In this document: positions 1 through 6,993 of the stretch, in pieces
Layout of the letters: the number at the start of each line of letters is the position of its first letter
Numbering within the stretch: the stretch's first letter is position 1
From: CAIWAH01 sp043755815
GTDB lineage: Bacteria > Verrucomicrobiota > Verrucomicrobiia > Limisphaerales > UBA9464
NCBI GenBank assembly: GCA_043755815.1
Contig: JAYUSF010000201.1
Coordinates: 1-15,652, forward strand
Direction of reading: 5' to 3'
Length of the DNA stretch: 15,652 nucleotides
Notes under the pieces: model-generated
The model's input: only the letters and a program-made list of their open reading frames with translations
Database searches by the model: none
Told to the model about the DNA's origin: nothing
Made by a program: the position numbers and the translations under genes

Positions 1-815
1 TGCCGGGTCTTGTGGGCACCCAGAGCAAAGACGTCGGTCTCCGATTGGAAATCAATTTCCAAACCTGCCCCGGCCAACGGTGCTTTTTCCGAGGTTGAAA
101 ATCCGATCTTGTTCCCCGCCGGATGGGCGTAACCGTTGCCGGTTCCCCCAACGAGCGAGAAGTTGAACAAGCCTTTGCCCATTTGGAGCCGCAAGAGCCC
201 CCGGAGATTGTAGCCCGAGGCTGAATAGCCGAACGCTGCCGTCCGGTTGATGGTGCCGAGGCGCTGGATAGCGGTTGGATCTGTCCGCAGCGCCTTCACG
301 TAATCCACCACGATGTCGAATTCGTCGCCGGCCGAGGTAATGAACTCCGAGGAGGTGTCCAACAGACCATCCGACCACGGTCTGGTTGGATCACTGACCG
401 GAGACCTTTTCCCGAGGCCTGCCGGGTCGCACCGGACGGTCGCATACGACACGCCGAGGCCGAAGAGGAAGTCGTCCGTGAGTGTGTAGCGCGCATCCGC
501 CTGCTCCTGCCCGACCGCCGTGGGGATCGTGCTCGGCACGAGCCAATCGAACAGGAGCGTGCGGCGGCCGGCTTGGGGGTCTGTCGGGGTGACGATCTGG
601 CAAGGCACCCGGTAAGCTCGTCCATTGGACGTGACGCCATCGAACATGGCCTCATACCGGGTGTAATCGACTCCTCCGAACGTCCCGTGCGGAACCGCGA
701 TGACCGTGCTGGCGTCGATGCGGCCTGCCGCGCTGCACGGTGACGCCACTGCGGTTGCAATCACTGCTACGGCTGCGTGGAGGAGGGTTTTGATGATAGG
801 GATTTGTTTTTTCAT
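1..815 (-). CDS. Secreted alpha/beta hydrolase, 3' part outside window
   Basis: The frame is open from an ATG at 815 to the left edge (271 codons, no stop), so the C-terminus is missing. Residues 1-29 form a Sec signal peptide: a KK n-region, a hydrophobic core around LLHAAVAVIATAVA, and a likely cut after PCSA. The mature part opens with the pattern of the alpha/beta hydrolase domain family PF20091 (Abhydrolase_10): YEAMFDG near 54, LLFDWLVP near 87, and the nucleophile elbow GYSASGYNLRG at 196-206, where Ser198 is the likely nucleophile. That family uses a GxSxSG type of elbow. The catalytic acid and His would lie beyond the edge. A GGAG ribosome-binding site about 10 nt upstream supports the start. 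The leader (820-867) nearly duplicates the one before the kinase gene, which suggests co-regulation. Substrate unknown; probably an exported esterase or amidase. Confidence 0.72.
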   Translation of the reverse strand, partial: MKKQIPIIKTLLHAAVAVIATAVASPCSAAGRIDASTVIAVPHGTFGGVDYTRYEAMFDGVTSNGRAYRVPCQIVTPTDPQAGRRTLLFDWLVPSTIPTAVGQEQADARYTLTDDFLFGLGVSYATVRCDPAGLGKRSPVSDPTRPWSDGLLDTSSEFITSAGDEFDIVVDYVKALRTDPTAIQRLGTINRTAAFGYSASGYNLRGLLRLQMGKGLFNFSLVGGTGNGYAHPAGNKIGFSTSEKAPLAGAGLEIDFQSETDVFALGAHKTR

Positions 816-1152
816 AATGTTCTACTCCACAGCGCGCGATACCGGCCCGAATCCCGCCAACACTTTTAAGAATCTTTACCGCATCCGCGCGATCGAGTGA
901 TAGAGCCGCCACCGGAAATACCCAGTTGGCCGTCGGCGTTGGAATCGCCCACGATAATGCCTCCGATCGCTGGGTTCTTTGGGATCTTTAGTCGGCGCAA
1001 ATTCCGAGCGCCGGGGCTGCTGAGGGTGTTGGTTGCCGTCACTGCCTTACTTGCCGCTTCGTTTCTTGAAGCTGCTGTGGTTCGAGTTCAGCAGGTTACC
1101 ACGAATCGAGTCGGGAATCGTTTCGATCGTTTCCCTTTCCGCTTGCTTGCGT
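816..1152. other. 337-bp gap with a short open frame, no convincing gene
   Basis: This gap separates the kinase stop from the edge hydrolase. Its left end is the shared leader. A minus-strand frame open from a possible GTG at 1042 to a TAA at 866-868 would encode 58 residues, including a DSNADG stretch that resembles a calcium-binding loop, then GGGSITRSRG. It has no clear ribosome-binding site and ends directly against the leader element. It may be a relic of a secreted protein or chance. No RNA gene or strong terminator hairpin was recognised. Confidence 0.3.
820..867 (-). promoter_or_regulatory. Shared promoter/leader element, copy B
   Basis: Read on the minus strand this runs TGTTGGCGGGATTC, then GGGCCGGTATCGCGCGCTG, then TGGAGTAGAA, ending a few bases before the ATG at 815. 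It matches the kinase leader at 4499-4542 almost base for base, apart from a few substitutions, a 2-bp insertion (CTGTGGAG against CTGGAG) and one extra base upstream. The conserved GGAG is the ribosome-binding site. The upstream part (TGTTGGCGG and TCGCGCGC) is a candidate promoter. Whether the neighbouring ECF sigma factor reads it is inference. Confidence 0.6.
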
Positions 1153-4100
1153 TCATTGCGTTGCCTGAGCTTTGGACGGCTTTCCGAGATGCTGGTCAAA
1201 CCACCGCTGGATTTGATCGAACTTGACCAAGGGGGGAAGCATGTGGTGGCCGTTCGGGTGGAGGTAGTGTTCCTTGATCGGACTCCCAAGCAGATTGAAC
1301 ATCGGCTCCTGGGATTCCTTGACGGGGTAAATGGGATCGGATTGCCCGTTGATCATCAGCACGGGAACCTGGATCTGAGGCAGATAGTGCCTCCATTCGA
1401 GGAGGAGCCGTTCCTTTCGGAGCGACGACGTATTGAGCAACCCACCGGCCTCGAACACGACAGCCCGGAGGCGCGGTTCGACGGCCACGAGGCTGCCCGC
1501 CCACTCGGCGCCAAAGCTGAACCCGTAGTAACCGACCTGATTCATGTTGATGTCGCCGCGCTGCTGCAGGTAGTCGATAGCGCGCATCATGTCTTGGCCG
1601 AAACAGAGGCGGCGTTCCTCCCTCGTCTTCGCATCGACACTGTGCGACTGATAACGGCGTTCATACAGGCCCTGGTAGATCGGGCATACAACGGCCCTGC
1701 CGCGGCGGACGATCGCATCCAGGCCGTATTCCCCAGGGATAGGCCGGATCCGCGGCAGCATTTGTGCATCCCCGCCCGGACAGTATAGAACAGCCTGATA
1801 GCCTTGGCGCGCGTCAATTCCCTTGGGCAGGTAGAGATGGACCGCCATGCGTTCCCATCGGCCCTTGGCGTCTCTGTATGCGGTATTGATCTGGGCGGTG
1901 ACGTGAATCCATTCCCCCTCGTCGAACTGCTCGGAGGTCACGTCTAGCGGGGCGCTGCGATCATACGCGAACCGGTCCTGTATTACGAGGCGGAACGTGG
2001 CGGCATCCATGAGTTCCTCGCGTTTAGGTGGAATGGGCCACGGGATGCTCTCGCCCTTCTCCCAGGCGGCCGCGGGCCCCGATTCCTCGTTGATGAACTT
2101 CACGCATCGAAACCCAAAGAACTCATCCCGCCGGAGAGGGTGAACGCTGTCGAGAGTCAGCGGCGCGTAAATCGGTTCACCGCACGCACCGCCCAAAATG
2201 AAGCGTTTGCCATCGCTGGTATGGTTGAAACACCATTCCTTGACGTTGCCTATCGTGCCGAAGGTTCCATGGACGCCTTGGTCGTCCAGCGCCCGCACGG
2301 ACTTCACCTGAGAGCCGAAGTTGGATCGGGCGATGAACTCGTTACCCGCCAGGACGACAGACAATTCAACCTGACTGGCCTGAGTCCAGTGGTAGATCGT
2401 CGGCAGGCTTTTGCCAGCGAACCGAGCAAAGGCCATGGCCTCATACCAACTCACGCCGCGCACGGGGTGATCCTCTTCGCCTAGTTGGAAGCTGCCGGCC
2501 CGCCAGGTGGCCGGGCCCGGACGGCCCGTTTGGTCCACCAACAGAGGCATCACGCTCTCCCTGGTTGTTGCTTTACCGTCGCTGCCGACGAACGGCAGAT
2601 CCTGCCAGTATTCCGGCCTGTCGTAACCGCCAGCCTTAACAAACTGATCGTATCGAAAGTTGGAAACCTCGTAGCGGTCGACCAGAAACTCAGGCAACTC
2701 GACGGTCGGGAACACGCTCGAAACGGCCATCCCCGGCCGATTCGGACGACCCTTGGGGACGCGGACCATCTCTTTAGGAATGGTGCCCACCTGGTCCAGG
2801 GTGAAGCGAGCCATCTGCGGAGGGCGCAGGCCTGTGACCTCTTGATATCCCTTTTTCGTGGCCCGCCAGAGGTATTCGCCGCGCGGGATGCGGGCCTCCA
2901 CTGAGCGGCCCAATGTCTGCACCACGTGTCGCCAGGAAGCGTCCGGCTGATCATATAGCCGGACCCAAACGTCTACGCCCGGAGGAATGCTGGAAAGTGA
3001 GCAGGTCTGCGAACACAGTTCCCTCAACTCTGGGAGGCTCGGGTGGTCAGGGATGAGCGGCTCGATTTCCTTAAGTAGGTCGAAGGCGGTCTGGTATTGC
3101 CCCTGGCGTATCGCGGCCTGGATCAGCGGAATCTTCTCGTAGGCTTTTGTGATGCTCTGGGTGTATGCGGATTCCCGGCGTCCCTCTTCTTTCTCTCGAG
3201 CCGCACGGAGATACAACGAGACACCGGTCGCAAGACCCCCCGCCATCACGGCCAAGCCGGCCGAAAGGAGCCAGGCTGATCGATGACGCCGGACGAACTT
3301 CTGCAGCCGGTAAACCGCCGACGGCGGGCAGGCTAGCACCGGCTCGTCTGCAAGGTAACGATTCAGGTCTGCCGCAAGGCTATGGGCCGTCTCGTAGCGG
3401 CGGTTACGGTCCTTCTCTAGGGTCTTCATCACGATCCAGTCCAGCTCGCCCTTGAGCAGCTTCGTCAGTTTGGTCGGATCCGTAAGGCGATTGGCCGAGA
3501 TCGACGCCAGCGCCTCGCCCGAGTCGCTGAGCCGGGTGCTCGGCTTGGGCGGCTCCACCTCCTTGATCATGCGGAGGATCTCGGCATGCGCGGCTTCGTT
3601 CATCCGCTGGCGGCTGAGCGGCGTGCTACCCGTCAGCAATTCGAACAGGAGCACGCCCAGCGAGTAAACGTCGCTGCGGGTATCGACGCCCAGGGCGCTC
3701 ATCTCCGCCTGCTCCGGGCTCATGTATTCCAGCGTGCCGACCATCGTTCCGCACTGCGTGAACAGCGTCCGCTCGGTCAGCTTCTGCTCGATCGCCTTGG
3801 CCACGCCGAAGTCGATCACCTTCGGAACTGGCTTACCGTCGTAGAGCGTGACCATGACGTTGGACGGCTTGAGGTCGCGGTGGATGATCCCTTTCTGATG
3901 CGCGTGCTGGACCGCCTGGCAGACCTGGATAAACAGCTCGAGTCGCTGTTTGGTGGGGAGTTGTTGCTCGTCGCAATACTCCGTGATCTTCACCCCCCGC
4001 ACCAGTTCCATGACGAAAAACGGCCGCCCGGACTGCGTCGCGCCCGCATCGAACACCTTGGAGATGTTCGGATGCTCCATCATCGCGAGCGCCTGCCGCT

Positions 4101-4494
4101 CCTGCTCGAAGCGGGCGATCACCTCCTTGGTATCCATGCCCAGCTTGATGATCTTCAAAGCCACTCGCCGCCGCACCGGCTGCTCCTGCTCAGCCATCCA
4201 TACGACGCCAAATCCGCCCTCACCGATCTGTTGGAGCAGCTTGTAGTGACCGATCCTCTGACCGGGCTGTTCGGAAAGTGGCGTGATGCTCGTCGGGATG
4301 GAAAGCGCTGGAGCTTCCAGAAACGCATCCTCACGGTGATGGGCGAGCAGCTTCTCCACCGCACTGCGCAACGCGGCATCGCCCCGGCAGGCACCGTCGA
4401 GGAAGGCCGCGCGTTCCGCGGGCGACGGTTTCTCGAGCGCGTCGAGGAAGAGGTCGCGCGGGTTCGGCGCCGGTGAAGGGGAACTCGGATTCAT
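1153..4494 (-). CDS. Membrane Ser/Thr kinase fused to FGE-like domain and alpha/beta hydrolase
   Basis: This is a 1113-residue multidomain protein. Residues 1-75 hold a helical N-terminus (AFLDGACRGDAALRSAVEKL) typical of kinases of this group. The kinase domain (about 81-385) looks active: GEGGFG loop 91-96, VALK with Lys114, HRDLKPSN 205-212 with Asp207, DFG 228-230, SPE 259-261. One membrane segment lies at about 406-429. Residues 440-570 are helical, then PEGA-like (Pro-rich turn and GYQEVTG). An FGE-sulfatase (PF03781)-like domain spans about 573-800, with HPVRGVSWYEA 676-686, GNVKEW 749-754 and FFGFRC 792-797. The C-terminal alpha/beta hydrolase (about 830-1105) has a complete candidate triad: GFSFG 991-995 with Ser993, Asp1053 in QSDPIYP, and His1083 or His1084 in HPNGHH. 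The likely topology is kinase inside, FGE and hydrolase outside. It lies 58 bp after the ECF sigma gene, a common pairing. The start ATG has GGAG upstream within the shared leader. Fold assignments are firm; substrates are unknown. Confidence 0.93.
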   Translation of the reverse strand: MNPSSPSPAPNPRDLFLDALEKPSPAERAAFLDGACRGDAALRSAVEKLLAHHREDAFLEAPALSIPTSITPLSEQPGQRIGHYKLLQQIGEGGFGVVWMAEQEQPVRRRVALKIIKLGMDTKEVIARFEQERQALAMMEHPNISKVFDAGATQSGRPFFVMELVRGVKITEYCDEQQLPTKQRLELFIQVCQAVQHAHQKGIIHRDLKPSNVMVTLYDGKPVPKVIDFGVAKAIEQKLTERTLFTQCGTMVGTLEYMSPEQAEMSALGVDTRSDVYSLGVLLFELLTGSTPLSRQRMNEAAHAEILRMIKEVEPPKPSTRLSDSGEALASISANRLTDPTKLTKLLKGELDWIVMKTLEKDRNRRYETAHSLAADLNRYLADEPVLACPPSAVYRLQKFVRRHRSAWLLSAGLAVMAGGLATGVSLYLRAAREKEEGRRESAYTQSITKAYEKIPLIQAAIRQGQYQTAFDLLKEIEPLIPDHPSLPELRELCSQTCSLSSIPPGVDVWVRLYDQPDASWRHVVQTLGRSVEARIPRGEYLWRATKKGYQEVTGLRPPQMARFTLDQVGTIPKEMVRVPKGRPNRPGMAVSSVFPTVELPEFLVDRYEVSNFRYDQFVKAGGYDRPEYWQDLPFVGSDGKATTRESVMPLLVDQTGRPGPATWRAGSFQLGEEDHPVRGVSWYEAMAFARFAGKSLPTIYHWTQASQVELSVVLAGNEFIARSNFGSQVKSVRALDDQGVHGTFGTIGNVKEWCFNHTSDGKRFILGGACGEPIYAPLTLDSVHPLRRDEFFGFRCVKFINEESGPAAAWEKGESIPWPIPPKREELMDAATFRLVIQDRFAYDRSAPLDVTSEQFDEGEWIHVTAQINTAYRDAKGRWERMAVHLYLPKGIDARQGYQAVLYCPGGDAQMLPRIRPIPGEYGLDAIVRRGRAVVCPIYQGLYERRYQSHSVDAKTREERRLCFGQDMMRAIDYLQQRGDINMNQVGYYGFSFGAEWAGSLVAVEPRLRAVVFEAGGLLNTSSLRKERLLLEWRHYLPQIQVPVLMINGQSDPIYPVKESQEPMFNLLGSPIKEHYLHPNGHHMLPPLVKFDQIQRWFDQHLGKPSKAQATQ

Positions 4495-4498
4495 GATT

Positions 4499-4542
4499 TT
4501 CTACTCCAGCGCGCGAAACCGGCCCCAGTTCCGCCAACATTT
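4499..4542 (-). promoter_or_regulatory. Shared promoter/leader element, copy A
   Basis: Read on the minus strand it contains TGTTGGCGGAACTGGGG, CCGGTTTCGCGCGCT and GGAGTAGAA, then the kinase ATG at 4494. It fills nearly all of the 58-bp gap after the sigma-factor stop. The same order of blocks stands before the hydrolase at 820-867. GGAG is the ribosome-binding site. The GGAACT in this copy resembles an ECF -35 box, but it is not conserved in copy B, so the real contact bases are more likely TGTTGGCGG and TCGCGCGC. Confidence 0.6.
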
Positions 4543-4552
4543 CAGGGCAATT

Positions 4553-5110
4553 TCAACGGGCCTCCGTGATCACGCTGCGCAGCCGGGCCCGGGCGAAGGT
4601 CCACAGCCGTTCCGCGGAGCGCAGCGGCAGGTCCAGCGCCGTCGCGGCTTCCTGCATGCCCATGCCGGCGAAGAAGCGGAGCTTCACGAGGTCTGCGGCT
4701 TGTGGGTCCTCAGCGGTGAGGGCGTCGAGCGCTTCATGCACCGCGAAGATTTCCTCGTTGCTGGCGGTGATCTCAATGATGGAATCCGTGAGCGGTTCAT
4801 GCGCCGCGCCCGCGCCCCGTTTTTCCGAAGCCCGCCGCCGCGCCTGTTCAATGAGAATGCGCCTCATGGCTTCTGCCGCGGCCGCAAAGAACTGCGCACG
4901 GTTTTCCCAGCACTGTTTTTGTTCCCGCTCCAGGCGCAGCCAAGCCTCGTGCACGAGGGCCGTGGCCTGAATGGTCATGCTAGGAGACTCTTGCGCCATG
5001 CGGCTCGCGGCCAGCCGGCGCAATTCACCGTAAACCAACGGCAAGAGTTCCTCCGCCGTGCCCGGCAATGGTGGCCGTGGGGAAGGGGAATCGCTGGGAT
5101 CCGGATTCAT
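4553..5110 (-). CDS. ECF-type RNA polymerase sigma factor (TIGR02999-like)
   Basis: From the ATG at 5110 the product is 185 residues, close to the usual length of this family. Region 2 lies at about 20-92, with ELLPLVYGELRRLA 21-34, TIQATALVHEAWLRL 46-60, and FFAAAAEAMRRILIEQARRR 74-93. Region 4 lies at about 122-182, with LVKLRFFAGMGMQEAA and the helix-turn-helix LPLRSAERLW 161-170. No anti-sigma gene is visible; the downstream membrane kinase probably has the controlling role, as in other sigma/kinase pairs of this type. In-frame starts also exist at 5173 (ATG) and 5191 (TTG), adding 21 or 27 residues. No site has a good ribosome-binding site. I chose 5110 because it gives the family length and an N-terminus (MNPDPSDSPSP) like that of the kinase (MNPSSPSPAP). 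Confidence 0.9.
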   Translation of the reverse strand: MNPDPSDSPSPRPPLPGTAEELLPLVYGELRRLAASRMAQESPSMTIQATALVHEAWLRLEREQKQCWENRAQFFAAAAEAMRRILIEQARRRASEKRGAGAAHEPLTDSIIEITASNEEIFAVHEALDALTAEDPQAADLVKLRFFAGMGMQEAATALDLPLRSAERLWTFARARLRSVITEAR

Positions 5111-5704
5111 GTTGGGCAGTTTGCCATCGGTGCAGGCGACATCGGGCGTTCGTCGCAAGAGAGAAAAGGGCATTGGGTCAAAGTGTAACAAGTAACAAGT
5201 GCAGCCGGGGTGGGGAGCAGACGATGCAGCTCCGGCGCGTATTCTCTACTCTGGGGCCCCTGCGCCACGTGAGCGAGGCGCTCACATTCACGGCGATGTT
5301 CCCGAAGAGCTGTTCCCGCCGCTCTGTCGCAGCCCGATGGTTTGCGCGGTTTTGCCGACCTTCTTCTGGCCTTGGAGCAGACGCGAACCAAGGACGGCGA
5401 GGAGACGCTCATCACGATCCAGCGCGCGCTCGAAAGTTGCCAAACCCTGCCTGGTGAATTCGAAGAAACCAGCGGTGGTGCTGGTCTCCTCCGTCCCCCG
5501 GCGGTGAGGGGGAGCTGATGCAGGACTTGCTCTCCGCCCGCGAGTTCCTTCAAATCCACCAACCACTATGCAATTCGAACAACACGAAGCTGCTGCCTGG
5601 TCGCCGAGCACAGCAGCCACCTCCATCAATTTCGTGAACAGGATAGGGTGGCAGTGGCCTTTACCAGTGTTCTCTCCGTCTTAACCTCTCACCCCCCACG
5701 CATC
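5111..5704. other. 594-bp gap between sigma factor and threonine aldolase
   Basis: This region separates two divergent genes. A tandem repeat of the 7-mer GTAACAA lies at 5185-5198, within the longest possible sigma N-terminus; if the gene starts at 5110 it is upstream DNA and could be an operator. On the plus strand, about 5335-5517 is an open stretch without a good start whose translation looks protein-like (FADLLLALEQTRTKDGEE, then TLITIQRALESCQTLPGEF). It ends at TGA just before a second short frame beginning MQDLLSAREFLQIHQP at 5518. These may be relics of a broken gene. I recognise no family and no intact gene. Confidence 0.3.
5185..5198. repeat. Tandem 7-bp direct repeat upstream of sigma factor
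   Basis: Two adjacent perfect copies of GTAACAA. They lie 75-88 bp before the preferred sigma-factor start and overlap its two alternative start codons. A role as operator or promoter part is only a guess; a 14-bp tandem can arise by chance. Confidence 0.3.
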
Positions 5705-6727
5705 ATGCCCATCGATCTCCGCAGCGATACCATCACGAAGCCCACACCCGCCATGCGCGAGGTGATGGCCCGGGCGGAAGTCGGCGATGACGTATTTGGC
5801 GAAGACCCCACCGTAGCGGGGCTTGAGACGCGCACGGCGGAAATCCTCGGCAAGGAGGCCGCCCTCTTCACCGTCTCCGGCACCATGGCCAACCAACTGG
5901 CGCTGCGAGCCCACACGGAACCCGGCGATGAAATCCTCGTCGATGCCAACGCGCACATTTACTACTACGAATCCGGCGCACCGGCCGCGCTGGCCGGCGT
6001 GATGTGTCGCTGCCTTCCCGGCGTGCGTGGCGTTTTCACCGCGGCGGATGTGGAGGCCGTGCTGCGTCCGGCGGATCAGCATTTCGCGGCCACCAAACTC
6101 GTGTGCATCGAGAACACCCACAATCGCGGCGGCGGTAGTATCTGGCCCATCGAGCGCATCCAGGAAGTGGCGGACCTGTCCCGCCAGCACGGCTTGCGGC
6201 TTCACCTCGACGGTGCGCGGCTGTGGAATGCAGCGGTCGCGACGGGCATCCCGGAGCGTGATTACGCGGCGCACTTCGATTCGGTGAGCGTGTGTTTCTC
6301 CAAAGGCCTCGGCGCGCCGATTGGTTCCGCGCTGTGCGGGACGCGGGAGTTCATCCAGCGCGCGCGACGTTTCCGCAAGATGTATGGCGGCGGCATGAGG
6401 CAGGCGGGCATTCTCGCCGCCGGTGCGCTCCACGCGCTGGAGCATCATCGCGCCCGGCTCGCCGAAGACCACGCCAACGCCTGCACCCTGGCCGAAGGCT
6501 TGAGCCGATTGCCCGGGATCGAACTCGATCCGGCTTCCGTGCAGACGAACATCGTGCTCATGCGAGTGAAGAAGCTTCCGGCAGCCACCCTCGTGGGCGC
6601 GCTCGACCAAGCCGGCGTGCGCGTCCTGGCCACCGGCCCGGACACCATTCGCGCCGTGACAAACCTGATGGTTTCGTCGGACCAAATCACGGCGGCCTTG
6701 GAAGTATTCGGAGACATTCTGCGTTGA
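5705..6727 (+). CDS. ltaE: Low-specificity L-threonine aldolase
   Basis: This PLP-dependent fold-type I enzyme cleaves L-threonine or L-allo-threonine to glycine and acetaldehyde in the cytoplasm. The 340-residue product has the usual family length. It opens with the hallmark MPIDLRSDTITKPTPAM and continues with GDDVFGEDPT 27-36, the small Gly/Ser/Thr loop SGTMANQ 58-64, the cofactor-stacking His84, LDGARLWNA 168-176 with Asp169, and the PLP lysine Lys200 in SVCFSKGLGAP. RKMYGGGMRQAG 224-235 is also typical. The frame is open further upstream (to 5648), but the ATG at 5705 fits the family start exactly. No strong ribosome-binding site is visible. It stands alone: the upstream gap is long and the next gene is 266 bp away. 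It probably serves glycine supply or threonine breakdown. Confidence 0.95.
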   Translation: MPIDLRSDTITKPTPAMREVMARAEVGDDVFGEDPTVAGLETRTAEILGKEAALFTVSGTMANQLALRAHTEPGDEILVDANAHIYYYESGAPAALAGVMCRCLPGVRGVFTAADVEAVLRPADQHFAATKLVCIENTHNRGGGSIWPIERIQEVADLSRQHGLRLHLDGARLWNAAVATGIPERDYAAHFDSVSVCFSKGLGAPIGSALCGTREFIQRARRFRKMYGGGMRQAGILAAGALHALEHHRARLAEDHANACTLAEGLSRLPGIELDPASVQTNIVLMRVKKLPAATLVGALDQAGVRVLATGPDTIRAVTNLMVSSDQITAALEVFGDILR

Positions 6728-6817
6728 ACCTCCCGTCATCTCGCCCCTGTGCGAAACCGTGATCTGCGTCCGCATGGACGCATCTTTACATCGTGTGTGG
6801 CCGACGGGGCGCAGTGG

Positions 6818-6864
6818 GACAGACGTCCTCGTCTGTCGCCGTCCGCCGGGCACCTCGCCCGGCG
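6818..6864. repeat. Tandem GC-rich hairpins, REP-like element
   Basis: Two perfect inverted repeats stand close together. The first is GACAGACG (6818-6825), loop TCCT, CGTCTGTC (6830-6837). The second is CGCCGGGC (6844-6851), loop ACCTC, GCCCGGCG (6857-6864). Each has 8-bp arms. They lie about 90 bp after the threonine aldolase stop. The second could act as a terminator stem but has no T-run. Paired hairpins of this sort are typical of dispersed intergenic REP elements. Shorter arms of the same type, CAGACG and CGTCTG, appear at 8321-8326 and 8339-8344. Confidence 0.6.
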
Positions 6865-6993
6865 AAGCCGACGCACACGGTGTTCAGATGCAACCGTCCG
6901 CATTTGGACCAACCTTCAGGCTTGGCGGATAGACCTGCTTCTTGAACCCTTACGCCATCCACCTCGTCCAGCGTTCGCTATCCTGATCCAGCC

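Noticed and set aside
3586..4476. Plus-strand frame opposite the kinase domain (296 residues)
   Set aside because: The kinase motifs on the minus strand are complete; this frame is a His/Arg/Leu-rich shadow.
5681..6853. Minus-strand open frame (390 residues)
   Set aside because: It is antisense to the threonine aldolase and has no domain or start signal.
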